Shown piece after piece: positions 8,995 to 19,617 of a DNA stretch of 64,000 nt. Position 1 is the first letter of the stretch; each line of letters begins with the position of its first letter. Source of the DNA: Coriobacteriia bacterium. Lineage in GTDB: Bacteria > Actinomycetota > Coriobacteriia > Coriobacteriales > UBA8131. The DNA lies in assembly GCA_009776725.1 (NCBI GenBank), contig WRNE01000006.1, forward strand, positions 543 through 64,542. The letters are read 5' to 3'. Below the pieces are notes generated by a model. It was not told the DNA's origin. It did not search any database and saw only the letters and a list, made by a program, of their open reading frames with translations. Position numbers and translations under genes: made by a program.

Positions 8995-9867
8995 ATGGCA
9001 GCTATTACCGCTCAATTGGTGAAAGAACTACGTGAGATGACTGGTGCAGGGATGATGGAATGCAAGAAGGCTTTAGAGGAAGCTGACGGTAGCATCGAGG
9101 CGGCTGTTGATGTCTTACGTACCCGTGGCCTTGCTGCTGCACAGAAAAAAGCAGGACGGGCCACCAACGAAGGACTGATAGTAACAGCAATATCAGACGA
9201 TGGCTTGGTAGCTGCAATTGCCGAAGTGAACTGTGAGACTGACTTTGTGTCTCGAAACGAGGTCTTTCAAGACTTTGCCCAAAAGGTAGTCGATGCCGTA
9301 TTGGCACACAAGCCCCAAGACATCGGGGAGCTTTTATCAGCAGAAACGGCTGATGGGACTGTAAGCGAGATGGTTGCCGGGGCAATACATACCATAGGAG
9401 AAAACATCCAGATATCCCGTTGCCTGCTGATATCGGTGGAGACTGGCTACATAGCCTCGTATATCCATGCAGGAGGCCGCTTAGGCGTTTTGCTCGCCTT
9501 GTCGACTGACGACCAAGCTGCAGCTGACAATGATGAAATCAAGATATTGGCAAAAGATATCGCTATGCAAATCGCTGCGGCAAATCCGTCTGAAATTGCT
9601 ATTGAAGACTTTGACCTTCAAGTAATCGAACGTGAGCTGTCAATATATAAGATCCAAGCTGAAGAATCAGGCAGGCCTGAGAATATCCAAGAGATGATGG
9701 TTCAAGGCCGGCTGGACAAATTCTATAATGAGTTTGCCTTGCTAGAGCAAGATTTTATTAAAGAGCCAGATAAGACTATCAAGCAAGTGATTGAAGCAGT
9801 AGCGAAAAAGACCGGTAATACAATCAAGGTCGTAGACTTTGTCCGATACCTGCTGGGAGACAACTAG
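8995..9867 (+). CDS. tsf: Elongation factor Ts
   Basis: 290 residues from ATG 8995 (MAAITAQLVKELREMTGAGM), preceded by AGGAAGGAAA. The frame is open upstream to 8905, but the family N-terminus fixes the start at 8995. EF-Ts recycles EF-Tu-GDP. The UBA-like N-terminal domain (MMECKKALEEADGSIEAAVD) and the EVNCETDFVSRNEVF motif that contacts EF-Tu are present, followed by two dimerisation subdomains. It is probably co-transcribed with rpsB (124-bp gap). Confidence 0.98.
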   Translation: MAAITAQLVKELREMTGAGMMECKKALEEADGSIEAAVDVLRTRGLAAAQKKAGRATNEGLIVTAISDDGLVAAIAEVNCETDFVSRNEVFQDFAQKVVDAVLAHKPQDIGELLSAETADGTVSEMVAGAIHTIGENIQISRCLLISVETGYIASYIHAGGRLGVLLALSTDDQAAADNDEIKILAKDIAMQIAAANPSEIAIEDFDLQVIERELSIYKIQAEESGRPENIQEMMVQGRLDKFYNEFALLEQDFIKEPDKTIKQVIEAVAKKTGNTIKVVDFVRYLLGDN

Positions 9868-9928
9868 ACGTAGTCTTTAAAAAAATACAGATTGCACGAA
9901 CTATCAAAGAACCTAAGTTAGTAGACAT

Positions 9929-11842
9929 ATGATCAGCGAAGAAGAGATCAGCCAAGTCCGGAATGCGACAGATATCGTAGCGTTGGTTGGAATGCGCACT
10001 GCTCTACAACAGCGTAGAAACGAATTCTGGGCTTGCTGCCCTTTTCATGATGAAAAGACTCCATCGTTTAAGGTCAACCCGGCTACGCAGTTCTACTACT
10101 GTTTTGGTTGTGGTGAGAGTGGCGATGTCTTCACCTTTACGATGAAAACGGAAAATGTCGATTTCCCCGAAGCGGTAAGGATCCTGGCTCAGATTGCAAA
10201 CATCGAGTTGTCAGAGGATGCGACCACTGTACAGCGAGGGCGAAGGGAACGGCTGCTTGCCTTGCTTACCGCTGCCACTGCTTTTTATCACCAGCAGCTA
10301 ATGCGGGTAAAAAGCCCCAAAAACGATTTAGCGAGAGATTATCTAAAATCCCGCTCGATGGGCGAAGATACAGCAAAACAGTGGCAGATCGGCTATGCAC
10401 CCGGTAATTTCCAGCTTATCCGGCATCTCCGCGAGCTTGGCTTTGAGGCCCAGGAAATGGTCGATGCAGACGTTGCCCGGGTCAACAGCAAAAACCCGAA
10501 CCAGCTAATTGACCGCTTCTACGATCGCATAATGTTCCCAATATCCGACCTGCAAGGACGGCCGATTGCCTTTGGGGCCCGAGTGTTCTTGGCTGACGAC
10601 CAAAGCCCAGCAAAGTACATGAACTCTGCGGAGACTATGCTTTTCAAGAAGCGCGACAACCTGTATGCGATCGATAAGGCAAAATCGAGCATAGTAAGCC
10701 AAGGCTTTGCGATTGTCGTTGAAGGCTATACAGACACGATTGCCCTCCATAAAGCCGGGTTTGCCAACACCGTCGCAACACTTGGGACTGCCCTGACTAG
10801 CGAGCACTTGAAAATACTTGCGCGTTTCACTGAACGGGTCATTCTGCTTTTTGACGGGGACGCAGCCGGCCAGCGGGCAGCCGACCGGGCTATCGAGCTA
10901 ATTGGCTCTGCCTTGGCTCCAACAGCCTCCAACAACCGTCGTGTGGACATCTATGTAGCCATGTTGCCAAGCAACCAGGATCCAGCAGAGTACGTCGAAG
11001 CTGAGGGCGCTACAAGCCTGCAAACGGTGCTAGACGAAGCGATTCCCTTGATCCGATACGGACTAGACCGGACCCTTGGCCGTTTTGCCCTCGATCAGCC
11101 CGAGCAACGCAGCCGTGCTGAGGCGCTTGCCATGCAAATATTGCTGCCCTTGAAGAATACTGCTTTGGCAAGTGACTATTTGAGCTATCTTGCTAATCGG
11201 TTTGGCTTCAACGAGATAGCAGAGACCGAGTTACGACAACGTTTTGACCGGCTCAAGCCGAATTATTCACAAGCTGCATCAGTAAATGTGGATAAAACCA
11301 TGCCTGCAGAAGTCCCAAACGTGGCACCTAAGCCAGTGAACAGCCCCACCAGCCAAAACCAAGACAGCAGCAGGCAGGCAGCTGCCGATAAAATCACAAG
11401 TTTGGAAAGGGACCTGCTCTATTTATTTATAGAGCAGGTCCAGTTGCGCCGACAACTGTCTTCAGCCTTAAAAGGCAATAAGTGGCGAAGTGAGGGACAC
11501 CAGCAGATTGCTGAGGTATTGTTGGAGCTAAAAGACAAAGACGAGACAATGCCGGTCAACGAGTGCCTATCACAGCTAACTGCCCGCTTGCCAGAAGCTA
11601 CAGCTTCACTGTCGGCTTCCAGGCTGAGGGATTACAGTGGCCTTGAGCCAATCAGGATTGCAGACCACTTGGTATACAGCATTCGTGAGGCAAAGCTGCA
11701 AGAGGCTATAGATAAAATCAACGAAGAGAGGGCCTTGCTCGAGTCAAACGACCCCAACAACCAGGAATTGTTTGTCCAGCTGGTGCCCCTGCAAAAAGAG
11801 CTGGCCGACCTCCGAAAAAACTTCAAGAGCGGGACCAGATAA
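9929..11842 (+). CDS. dnaG: DNA primase
   Basis: 637 residues. DnaG makes RNA primers at the replication fork. The CHC2 zinc finger is at residues 36-65 (CPFHDEKTPSF, YYCFGCG), and the Toprim core near residues 260-330 has VVEGYTD and LLFDGDAAGQRA with its metal-binding acids. A less conserved helical C-terminus binds helicase DnaB. A spacer rich in Asn, Gln and Ser (about residues 450-490) separates the core from the C-terminal domain. The ribosome site is weak. rpoD follows 112 bp downstream, the classic macromolecular-synthesis arrangement. Confidence 0.97.
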   Translation: MISEEEISQVRNATDIVALVGMRTALQQRRNEFWACCPFHDEKTPSFKVNPATQFYYCFGCGESGDVFTFTMKTENVDFPEAVRILAQIANIELSEDATTVQRGRRERLLALLTAATAFYHQQLMRVKSPKNDLARDYLKSRSMGEDTAKQWQIGYAPGNFQLIRHLRELGFEAQEMVDADVARVNSKNPNQLIDRFYDRIMFPISDLQGRPIAFGARVFLADDQSPAKYMNSAETMLFKKRDNLYAIDKAKSSIVSQGFAIVVEGYTDTIALHKAGFANTVATLGTALTSEHLKILARFTERVILLFDGDAAGQRAADRAIELIGSALAPTASNNRRVDIYVAMLPSNQDPAEYVEAEGATSLQTVLDEAIPLIRYGLDRTLGRFALDQPEQRSRAEALAMQILLPLKNTALASDYLSYLANRFGFNEIAETELRQRFDRLKPNYSQAASVNVDKTMPAEVPNVAPKPVNSPTSQNQDSSRQAAADKITSLERDLLYLFIEQVQLRRQLSSALKGNKWRSEGHQQIAEVLLELKDKDETMPVNECLSQLTARLPEATASLSASRLRDYSGLEPIRIADHLVYSIREAKLQEAIDKINEERALLESNDPNNQELFVQLVPLQKELADLRKNFKSGTR

Positions 11843-11954
11843 TCGATTAATATCGACAGGCAAGGTTTTCTCCAGATAAAAATATGTAGAATAAGGCAAC
11901 AAAAAGTTATGGGAGATACCCTTTTATATCGAAGACACAGTAGAAAGGGTTAAT

Positions 11955-13358
11955 GTGGCTGAGAAAAAAACAACATCAAGCAAAGAAAATGTGGAGACGG
12001 TGGCGATTCCGTCTGAGTTAGAGATGCTAGAAGGCGAATTGGCGTCGGTGGTCAAGCAGTTTGGCAAGGTTGGCGAGGTCAGTCTAGACGAGCTGAGCCA
12101 AGCGCTAAATGACTATACTTTGGACAAAACCCAGCTAAAAGCAGTGGAAGACTACTTAAAAAAGCAGCAAATATTGGTTATTACAGAAAGCGACGAGAGC
12201 GAGGACGGGCTGGGGTCTGAGCCTACGGTTTCGATTCTGGCCAGTGTCGATACCAGCCTGGACGACTTGTCTGTTGACTTGGCCGGCGAGTTCGATGACA
12301 CAGAGGATATTTTAGACAGTATCCCAGAAGACGAGCTAAAGAGTGCTGAGAGCGTAGAAATGGTTCTGACCACTCAGCCAGAACGGTCATCGAAGAGCTC
12401 TCGGCACCGTATAAGCACCGACAGCGGGACTGTCATGCTGACGGGCGATCCGGTGCGGATGTACCTAAAAGAGATCGGCAAGGTACGTTTGCTGACTGCA
12501 GCTGAGGAAATCGACTTGGCTATGAAAATAGAGGCAGGCCTTGAGGCTTCGACACAACTGGACAACGCTGAGAACAAGGGCATCGAGCTGACTCGGTCCG
12601 AGCGGCGGCGCCTTAGCCGTGTCGAGCAGATGGGAATGGATGCCAAGCAGCAGCTAATCGAGGCGAATCTACGTTTGGTAGTCTCGATTGCCAAGCGCTA
12701 TGTCGGCCGGGGGATGCTCTTTTTGGACTTGATCCAAGAAGGCAACCTGGGTTTGATACGTGCTGTGGAGAAGTTCGATTACAAGAAGGGCTTCAAGTTC
12801 TCGACTTATGCGACCTGGTGGATCCGTCAAGCGATCACCAGGGCCATTGCTGACCAGGCCCGCACAATCCGCATACCGGTGCATATGGTAGAGACCATAA
12901 ACAAGATGGTTCGTATCCAAAGGCAGCTTCTACAACGCTTGGGACGCGAGCCTAGCGCAGAAGAGGTCGGCGAAGAAATGGGCATGACCGCAGAGAGGAT
13001 CCGTGAAATACAAAAGATCTCACAAGAGCCAGTTTCTTTAGAGACACCGATCGGTGAGGAAGAAGACAGCCAGCTTGGTGATTTTTTGGAAGACCGGACT
13101 GCAGAGCAGCCTCCCGAAGCTGCTTCTTTTACCATGCTGAAAGAGCAGCTGACCAAGGTGCTCGACAGTTTGGCGGAACGTGAGCGAAAGGTGATTTCGC
13201 TTAGGTTCGGGCTCGATGACGGCCGCCCCCGCACACTTGAAGAGGTCGGTCATGAGTTCGGCGTGACGCGAGAGCGGATCCGCCAGATCGAAAGCAAGAC
13301 CTTGGCCAAGTTGCGCCATCCGGCAAGGTCGTCGAAGCTAAAGGACTTTGTGGAGTAA
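11955..13358 (+). CDS. rpoD: Primary sigma factor RpoD (sigma-70/SigA)
   Basis: 467 residues, GTG start with AAAGGG upstream. Region 1.1 is at about residues 20-75, followed by an acidic variable linker to about residue 150. Region 1.2 ([16 protein letters not shown]), region 2 ([21 protein letters not shown] and [20 protein letters not shown]), region 3 and region 4 ([20 protein letters not shown]) follow in order. Regions 2.4 and 4.2 match housekeeping sigma factors that read TTGACA/TATAAT promoters. It directs general transcription. Confidence 0.98.
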   Translation: MAEKKTTSSKENVETVAIPSELEMLEGELASVVKQFGKVGEVSLDELSQALNDYTLDKTQLKAVEDYLKKQQILVITESDESEDGLGSEPTVSILASVDTSLDDLSVDLAGEFDDTEDILDSIPEDELKSAESVEMVLTTQPERSSKSSRHRISTDSGTVMLTGDPVRMYLKEIGKVRLLTAAEEIDLAMKIEAGLEASTQLDNAENKGIELTRSERRRLSRVEQMGMDAKQQLIEANLRLVVSIAKRYVGRGMLFLDLIQEGNLGLIRAVEKFDYKKGFKFSTYATWWIRQAITRAIADQARTIRIPVHMVETINKMVRIQRQLLQRLGREPSAEEVGEEMGMTAERIREIQKISQEPVSLETPIGEEEDSQLGDFLEDRTAEQPPEAASFTMLKEQLTKVLDSLAERERKVISLRFGLDDGRPRTLEEVGHEFGVTRERIRQIESKTLAKLRHPARSSKLKDFVE

Positions 13359-13492
13359 AGCTTGAGCCAGCAAGGATTTGTTGGTTAGTAGATAAAGATA
13401 AATGCATATGACATATGTCGTCGCGTGCAGTAAGCAAGGGGCTTGCGCTATCATATACATTTGCATAAGCTCTTAGAATAAGGAGTCCGACT

Positions 13493-13735
13493 TTGGCTGT
13501 AAAAATTAGGTTGGCGCGCCATGGCGCCAAGAAGAAACCATATTACCGTGTTGTTGTCGCAGATAGCCGCGCGCGTCGCGACGGACGTTTTATTGAACAG
13601 GTCGGTCGATACAACCCCTGTGTGGATCCTGCTTACATAGAATTGGATCTTGAAAAAATCGATGCCTGGATTAAGAATGGGGCACAGGCTACCGACCGTG
13701 TAGCTGTGCTGATCGAAAGAGCCCGAAAGGCTTAA
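13493..13735 (+). CDS. rpsP: 30S ribosomal protein S16
   Basis: 80 residues, TTG start with AAGGAG 8 bases upstream. The family signature is present at the start ([20 protein letters not shown]) and in the middle ([12 protein letters not shown]). S16 stabilises the 30S body during assembly. It is the first gene of the usual rpsP-KH-rimM-trmD block, and its stop directly abuts the ATG of the KH gene. An inverted repeat around 13401-13416 upstream may be part of the promoter region, but I cannot assign boxes. Confidence 0.97.
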   Translation: MAVKIRLARHGAKKKPYYRVVVADSRARRDGRFIEQVGRYNPCVDPAYIELDLEKIDAWIKNGAQATDRVAVLIERARKA

Positions 13736-13996
13736 ATGCAAATGGATGACAAATCACGAGATGCTGTCTCGTTGGTGGAAAGCATTGTTACTTCGCTGGT
13801 TGACGAACCTGAGCAGGCCCTTATTAAGTCTTCCAATGACGGTAATGCCTTGCTGATCGAGATCAATGTTGCCGCTGACGATATCAGTAAGATTATTGGC
13901 AGTAATGGACGTATTATCAAAGCTATCCGCACCTTGGCTCGCTCAGTCGCCTTTATCGATGGTGTCGACCGGGTCGATGTGGAGATTATCAGCTAG
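13736..13996 (+). CDS. khpA: KH-domain RNA-binding protein KhpA
   Basis: 86 residues. A single KH domain is clear: AADDISKIIGSNGRIIKAIRT carries the GxxG loop (IIGSNGRI). KhpA proteins bind RNA, often with KhpB/Jag, and influence cell elongation and sRNA regulation. The ATG directly follows the rpsP stop, so the two are translationally coupled. A second ATG two codons later is possible. The position between rpsP and rimM is conserved in many Gram-positives. Confidence 0.93.
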   Translation: MQMDDKSRDAVSLVESIVTSLVDEPEQALIKSSNDGNALLIEINVAADDISKIIGSNGRIIKAIRTLARSVAFIDGVDRVDVEIIS

Positions 13997-14069
13997 ACTT
14001 TTTAAACAGTAGATAGTTAGGGGCATTAAACCAAGTCATTGAATCTATGTCCCATATCAGGGCAGGGAC

Positions 14070-14675
14070 ATGAAGCAATATCAATTGGTAGCATATATCG
14101 TCCGCTCGCGTGGAGTAAAAGGGGAGGTCGAGGTGCAAAGCATTGACGGCCTTCCATTGCGTTTGCGTCCCCAGGCGAGGCTATACATTGTCCCACCGAG
14201 CTTAAAAGGCGTTCGTTATACAAGCATTCTTTCACAAAGGGGCAATGACGAAAGCCCTTGGTTGATATTGGCCGACATTGACGACAGGACTGCTGCCAAC
14301 CTCTTGATCGGACGCTATCTGCTTGCCGAGGCTAGCGATGTTTTAAACGGGATAAGCCAAGTCGAGGACAACTATGAAAGCCAGCTTGCCTTAAAAGGGC
14401 CAGCCAGCCTCTTGGAGCCACCAGGAGCCAGACAGCCGTTAGAGGACCAGGCTATTCCTCCCAACAACCAGGGCAAAGAGGTAATTGATGAGAAATTCGG
14501 CTATCTGGGGATAATCACAGACGAGTCGAATGCTACAGCCCAAGTGCTCTGGACAGTCGAAGGCGGCTCATACGGACAGGTACTCATCCCAGCGGTTTTG
14601 GCGTTTGTGAGAAGCTGGGACGAGACAAGGGTCTTTGTCGATATCCCACAAGGCTTGCTGGAGCTAAACAAATGA
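14070..14675 (+). CDS. rimM: Ribosome maturation factor RimM
   Basis: 201 residues. RimM binds S19 and assists 16S processing in the 30S head. The N-terminal barrel is recognisable (YIVRSRGVKGEVEVQSIDGLP), and the C-terminal PRC barrel begins near residue 145 (DEKFGYLGIITDE) and ends VFVDIPQGLLEL. Between them is a low-complexity insertion of roughly 35 residues (about 105-140). The stop overlaps trmD by 4 bases. Confidence 0.93.
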   Translation: MKQYQLVAYIVRSRGVKGEVEVQSIDGLPLRLRPQARLYIVPPSLKGVRYTSILSQRGNDESPWLILADIDDRTAANLLIGRYLLAEASDVLNGISQVEDNYESQLALKGPASLLEPPGARQPLEDQAIPPNNQGKEVIDEKFGYLGIITDESNATAQVLWTVEGGSYGQVLIPAVLAFVRSWDETRVFVDIPQGLLELNK

Positions 14676-15472
14676 AGATCCAAACGCTTTCAGTCTTTCC
14701 GCAAGTCTTTGAAGGGGCCAATAGCCCCCTTGGCGTCTCGATCATCGGGAGAGCAAGAAGCAGGGGCATTTTAGAGCTCGTCAACCATGATCTGCGCGAT
14801 TGGACGCATGACCGTCATCGCACTACTGACGATCAGCCATTTGGAGGAGGACAGGGCCTGCTAATGAAAGTAGAGCCTGTCTTTGAGGCCCTAGACGAGC
14901 TGACATTAAGCAGTGGCCCATCGGAGCCTGACGATCCAACAAACTCGTCAGGCCTAGCTAAACCCCCAAAACCCCCGAAGCCTGAAATCATCTTTTTCGC
15001 TCCCTTTGGAGACCGTTTTGACCAAAAGGCCGCCCAGTCCTTGGCTGCGTCAAAGCATCTGATCATGGTGTGTGGGCGTTATGAAGGATTTGACGAGCGT
15101 GTCTATCACCGGGCGGACAGGATCATATCCTTGGGCGATTTTATACTTACTGGCGCAGAGCTTGCAGCAATGTGTGTAATCGATGCAGTGTGCCGTTTAC
15201 TGCCGGGGGCCTTACGCGACGAGCGGTCGTCAGTTGACGAAAGCTTTACCGATGGGCTGTTGGAGTACCCACAGTACACCCGCCCAGCTGACTTCCAAGG
15301 GTGGAAAGTCCCCGATGTCCTCCTCAGTGGAAATCATGCTCTGATCGATAAATGGCGAAGAGAACAGTCTATAATCAGAACGGCGCAGTTACGTCCAGAC
15401 TTGCTGGAGTCAGCTAAAATAAGCGAGGCCGAGCGAGTCTGGGTCGATGAATACTTGAAGAGAGGCTTATGA
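14672..15472 (+). CDS. trmD: tRNA (guanine-N1)-methyltransferase TrmD
   Basis: 266 residues. TrmD uses S-adenosylmethionine to methylate G37 next to the anticodon. Visible motifs are PFGGGQGLLMKVEP near residue 52, then the trefoil-knot SAM site (MVCGRYEGFDERV; ISLGDFILTGAELA), and the C-terminal EYPQYTRPADFQGWKVPDVL. A Pro/Ser-rich insertion of about 25 residues (near 78-105) precedes the knot strand IIFFAPFG. It overlaps rimM and lepB by 4 bases each, so the three genes are one translationally coupled unit. Confidence 0.97.
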   Translation: MKIQTLSVFPQVFEGANSPLGVSIIGRARSRGILELVNHDLRDWTHDRHRTTDDQPFGGGQGLLMKVEPVFEALDELTLSSGPSEPDDPTNSSGLAKPPKPPKPEIIFFAPFGDRFDQKAAQSLAASKHLIMVCGRYEGFDERVYHRADRIISLGDFILTGAELAAMCVIDAVCRLLPGALRDERSSVDESFTDGLLEYPQYTRPADFQGWKVPDVLLSGNHALIDKWRREQSIIRTAQLRPDLLESAKISEAERVWVDEYLKRGL

Positions 15473-16299
15473 ACGCAGATCAAAACAAAGCTAAAAAGAA
15501 TTCCAATCGGCGTTTAGCATCAGCTGCTCACGCACGTACAACACGGTCTTTGCAGCCAGAGGCCCAGAATCGAAACGTCAAGCCTATCGGCAAGGCCCAG
15601 GCCAACAGGCCAAGTACTAGCAGGGTCGATAGAGGGCTTAGCGACGACAAGGCAAGCGCGCGTGCTGCTAATGAAAAGGCACAAATGCTGGCTTCGGCTC
15701 TCACCCAAGAGAAGGACAAGTCCAAACGTTGGCCCAAAGAGGCTCCCTGGAACCGTAAGAACACTGTTTTTCATGAGGTGGTCAGTTTTATTCTGACCAT
15801 TGCCTTGGCCGTTTTTAGCATTTCGGCTTTCAAGGTTTTCGTAGCCGATGTCTATGCTGTGCCGACAGGCTCGATGTCTCCAACCATTTCCGTCGATGAC
15901 CGGATAATTGCAGAAAAGCTCAGCATGCGTTTCTCCACAATAAAGCAATTCGATATTGTGACGTTTACTGACCCTGTGGGCAACGACCGGACTTTGGTCA
16001 AGCGGGTCATTGCTGTCGAAGGGCAGACCATAAACCTGATAAACGGTTTTGTCTATATCGACGGGATTATCGTCGAGGAGCCATATACCTTAGGCCGCCC
16101 GTCTTATCCCTTGTCGCCTCGGGCAGGCCAAACCATCAATTATCCCTACACCGTGCCGCCTGGCTATATCTGGGTAATGGGAGACAATCGAACGGACTCG
16201 GCAGACAGCCGGTATTTCGGGCCGGTGAGCCTTGAGCTGGTGACCGGGAGGGCTATCTTCATTACTTGGCCCCCTGATCATTTCAGCAGTCTAAAATAG
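15469..16299 (+). CDS. lepB: Signal peptidase I
   Basis: 276 residues. LepB cleaves secretory signal peptides on the outer face of the membrane with a Ser/Lys dyad. The Ser is visible in [10 protein letters not shown] (S135) and the Lys in RTLVKRVIA (K178); the [16 protein letters not shown] box is near the C-terminus. One membrane helix covers residues 104-122. The first 95 residues are a long, basic, low-complexity cytoplasmic tail, unusual in length. It overlaps trmD by 4 bases, with glyQS 28 bp downstream. Confidence 0.96.
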   Translation: MNADQNKAKKNSNRRLASAAHARTTRSLQPEAQNRNVKPIGKAQANRPSTSRVDRGLSDDKASARAANEKAQMLASALTQEKDKSKRWPKEAPWNRKNTVFHEVVSFILTIALAVFSISAFKVFVADVYAVPTGSMSPTISVDDRIIAEKLSMRFSTIKQFDIVTFTDPVGNDRTLVKRVIAVEGQTINLINGFVYIDGIIVEEPYTLGRPSYPLSPRAGQTINYPYTVPPGYIWVMGDNRTDSADSRYFGPVSLELVTGRAIFITWPPDHFSSLK

Positions 16300-16327
16300 T
16301 CAGCAATACGAAAGAAGGAGAGCTCAG

Positions 16328-19300
16328 ATGACCTTTCAGGAGATTATTCTGGAACTGGAGCGATATTGGGCAGCCTTGGGCTGTGTTATTTTGCAACCGT
16401 ACGACTCTGAGGTTGGGGCAGGCACGTTCCACCCAGCCACAACGCTTAGGTCCCTTGGTCCTGGCACTTGGAAGACCGCCTATGTACAGCCCTCGCGCCG
16501 GCCGACTGACGGCAGGTACGGCGAAAACCCCAACCGTTTACAGCACTACTACCAGTTCCAGGTTGTAGTCAAGCCTTCGCCGGCAGACGTCTTGGAACAA
16601 TATCTTGACTCCTTGCGGGCAATTGGCATCGACCCGCGCCAGCATGACATTCGCTTTGTGGAAGACGATTGGGAGTCTCCGACGCTAGGGGCTTGGGGCC
16701 TGGGTTGGGAAGTCTGGCTAAACGGCATGGAGGTCACGCAGTTCACATACTTCCAGCAAGTGGGCGGAATCGACTGCGATCCCGTGCCCGTGGAGATCAC
16801 CTACGGGTTGGAGCGGCTGGCGATGTATATCCAGTCTGTGGATACGGTCTACGACCTGGTTTGGGCTGAGGACGCCGACGGCACGGTTTTTACCTATGGC
16901 GACGTCTTTTTGGAAAACGAGCGGCAGTTTTCGGCCTATAACTATGAGTATGCCGATGTCACGCAGCTATTTGGGCATTTCGACGATTGGGAAAAAGAAT
17001 GCCAGGCCCTGCTCCAAGCCGGACTGGTCCTGCCAGCATATGACTGTGTCTTGAAATGCTCCCACCTCTTTAACCTCTTGGATGCCCGTGGAGCAGTCTC
17101 CGCCACGGAGCGCATGTCCTATATCCTAAGGGTCCGAACGCTGGCCACAGGCTGCTGTGAGGCCTATGCCCAATTGCCTAGCGTGCAAGCAAAGGCCCAT
17201 GCAGGCCAAAACGAGCAACTGAAGCGGGCGTCTTTGCCGGCTTCGACAAAGCCAGACGAGCCACAGGATCGTTTGGAGGAATCGGCAGCCATCGACCAAG
17301 CAGCGCCTTCATGTGGAGAAGGACAAGCGGCAGACGCCGGGCCTTTAAGTGCAACTACCGGTATCGGGCAAGACCAGGACGCCGCTGGAGCTAGCGAGCC
17401 TGAGCAGCCGGATTCTTTGGGCGTAGATGCTGATAGCGCCGCAAGCGCCACAGGCCAGACAGACAGCCCGCTGCCATTTGGCCGAGCGCCTAAGGAGCCT
17501 TCGACCTTGGTCTTTGAGATCGGGGTCGAGGAAGTCCCCTCCACGCCGCTTTACAGTGCGACCAACCAGCTCAAACAGCTGGCAGAGGCCGCCCTGGACG
17601 AGGCGCGGCTGACGCATGGCGCGATCACGACCTTCTCCACACCAAGAAGAATCGTGCTCGAAGTTAAGCGCCTGTCCCCCGAGACAGTCGCCTTGGTGCA
17701 ACGTTTCCGAGGGCCGGCTGTCAGCATCGCCTTTGACGAAGACGGCCAGCCTACGAGGGCTGCTGAGGGCTTTGCGCGCAGCAAGAACATCGATGTGCGC
17801 GACCTGACGCGTGCCTACGAGGGAGGCACCGAGTACATTTTTGCCACAGTCGAACAGCTTGCCCGTCCGACCGAGACAGTGCTGCCTGAGGTCTTGTCAG
17901 CAGTGATCGAGTCAATCGAGTGGGCAAAGTCGCAAAGATGGGGAGCCGGGCATGAGCGTTTTGTTCGGCCGGTGCGCTGGTTGTTTGCCTTATGGGGTGA
18001 ATGTGTGATTCCGGTAAGCTTTGGCGGGCTCCAGGCTGACCGGATAACCTATGGGCACCGTTTGTTGGCCCCTGAGGCGATCAGGATCGCTAAGTCAGAC
18101 GAATACGCAACCGCCCTCACCAAGGCCTGGGTTGTTAGCTCGGCTGAGATGCGGGCAGGGCATATACGTGCGCAGATCAAGCACTTCGAAGAGGAGAGCG
18201 GACTTTTTGTCTATGCCCCAAAGGCGACTTTCGACGAAGTGGTCAATTTGGTGGAGTTCCCCACCACTTTGACTGCTAGCTTCGATATGGAGTTCTTGGA
18301 AGTCCCTGAAGAGATCTTGATAGACACGCTGCTTACACACCAGCGTTATTTTCCGGTTTATGACAATGAGCGGCATCTGACGAACAAGTTCCTAGTAGTC
18401 TCCAACGGGTCTCCCTCCTATAACTCTGACATCACTGTCGGGCACGAGCGGGTGGTTCGCCCCCGTCTGGCCGATGCTGTGTTCTTTTATCGGGAGGACT
18501 TAAAGACTCCCTTGGCCGACCGGGTCAGCCAGCTGGACCAAGTGGTCTTTCATGAGAAGCTGGGCTCCTTGATGAAGAAGACGGAGCGGATGGTCAGCCT
18601 GGCAGAGCGAATCACCGAGCAAGCAGTCAATGCGACAGAGGGAACAAGCCAGCCAATCGACAGCGAGCAGGTTGACCGGGCGCTGCGGGCTGCGCTTCTC
18701 GCGAAAGCCGACCTGGTGACCAACGCGGTCGTCGAGTACACGGCCCTACAAGGCATCATGGGCGATTATTATGCCCGGGCCGCAGGCGAGCCCATTGAGG
18801 TAGCCGAGGCGATCCGCGAGCACTACCGCCCTCGGTTTGCGAACGACCAGCTACCGACGAATTTTGAAGGCATGGTCGTGGCTTTGGCCGACAAGGCAGA
18901 CACGATCGCTGGCCTGTTTGCGGTTGGACAGTTGCCTACAGGCTCGTCAGACCCCTTTGCACTCCGGCGTAATGCTATCGGCATCATCTCGATTCTCTTG
19001 ACCGGTTTCCCAGTCTCCTTGAACACCTTGATTGACGACGCTTTGAACAATCTGTCCAAGACGAAGATAAAAGTGAGTAAAAAAGAGACGCGTAAGCTGA
19101 TCATTGAGTTCTTTGCTGGACGCTTGGAGATTATTTGCCGTGAACGCGGGTTCGATGCCGATATCGTCGAAGCAGTGATGGCAGCTGGAAACATCGAGCC
19201 TTTGGACGTCTTTGCCCGGGCCGAGGCCTTGACTGCTGCCCGGAACTCGAACCCTGAGTTATTCTATGACCTGGCTACTGCCTATACTCGGGCCAACAAC

Positions 19301-19603
19301 CTGCGAGAGCCTGCTTTAGGCCTACGGGTCAACCAGAAGCTGTTGGGCGAGCCAGAGACTGTCCTCCTGGAGGCGATCGACAAAGTTGGTGAGGGCATTA
19401 ACGATGCTTTGGCCATCAACCGTTATGACCGGGCAATCGAGTACCTGGCATCATTGCGTAATCCGATAGACCGTTTCTTTGACGATGCCCTGATCATGGA
19501 TCCTGACGAGAAAGTACGCAGCAACCGCTTGCGGCTGCTAAACCGTTTTGTTGAAGTGTTCTCGAAGGTGGCTGATATCGGAAAGCTGATGAAACAAGCC
19601 TGA
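16328..19603 (+). CDS. glyQS: Glycyl-tRNA synthetase, fused alpha and beta subunits
   Basis: 1,091 residues. The bacterial alpha2beta2 GlyRS is usually made from glyQ and glyS; here they are one protein. The alpha part (residues 1 to about 285) opens [20 protein letters not shown] and contains [20 protein letters not shown] and [20 protein letters not shown] (class II catalytic core). A low-complexity linker of about 100 residues rich in Ala, Gly, Ser, Glu and Asp joins it to the beta part, which begins [13 protein letters not shown] (about 391) and continues through the HD-like and anticodon-binding C-terminal regions. Ribosome site GAAGGAGAG at 16312. No T-box leader fits in the 28-base gap. 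The frame is intact across the joint. Confidence 0.96.
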   Translation: MTFQEIILELERYWAALGCVILQPYDSEVGAGTFHPATTLRSLGPGTWKTAYVQPSRRPTDGRYGENPNRLQHYYQFQVVVKPSPADVLEQYLDSLRAIGIDPRQHDIRFVEDDWESPTLGAWGLGWEVWLNGMEVTQFTYFQQVGGIDCDPVPVEITYGLERLAMYIQSVDTVYDLVWAEDADGTVFTYGDVFLENERQFSAYNYEYADVTQLFGHFDDWEKECQALLQAGLVLPAYDCVLKCSHLFNLLDARGAVSATERMSYILRVRTLATGCCEAYAQLPSVQAKAHAGQNEQLKRASLPASTKPDEPQDRLEESAAIDQAAPSCGEGQAADAGPLSATTGIGQDQDAAGASEPEQPDSLGVDADSAASATGQTDSPLPFGRAPKEPSTLVFEIGVEEVPSTPLYSATNQLKQLAEAALDEARLTHGAITTFSTPRRIVLEVKRLSPETVALVQRFRGPAVSIAFDEDGQPTRAAEGFARSKNIDVRDLTRAYEGGTEYIFATVEQLARPTETVLPEVLSAVIESIEWAKSQRWGAGHERFVRPVRWLFALWGECVIPVSFGGLQADRITYGHRLLAPEAIRIAKSDEYATALTKAWVVSSAEMRAGHIRAQIKHFEEESGLFVYAPKATFDEVVNLVEFPTTLTASFDMEFLEVPEEILIDTLLTHQRYFPVYDNERHLTNKFLVVSNGSPSYNSDITVGHERVVRPRLADAVFFYREDLKTPLADRVSQLDQVVFHEKLGSLMKKTERMVSLAERITEQAVNATEGTSQPIDSEQVDRALRAALLAKADLVTNAVVEYTALQGIMGDYYARAAGEPIEVAEAIREHYRPRFANDQLPTNFEGMVVALADKADTIAGLFAVGQLPTGSSDPFALRRNAIGIISILLTGFPVSLNTLIDDALNNLSKTKIKVSKKETRKLIIEFFAGRLEIICRERGFDADIVEAVMAAGNIEPLDVFARAEALTAARNSNPELFYDLATAYTRANNLREPALGLRVNQKLLGEPETVLLEAIDKVGEGINDALAINRYDRAIEYLASLRNPIDRFFDDALIMDPDEKVRSNRLRLLNRFVEVFSKVADIGKLMKQA

Positions 19604-19617
19604 TAAGAAAGTAAAAA

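Noticed and set aside
13401-13450. Palindrome CATATGACATATG and GCAAG...CTTGC upstream of rpsP
   Set aside because: Short inverted repeats without a U-tract or recognisable operator. I cannot assign a function.
16300-16327. T-box leader for glyQS
   Set aside because: The gap to lepB is only 28 bases, far too short, and the gene appears to be co-transcribed with trmD-lepB.
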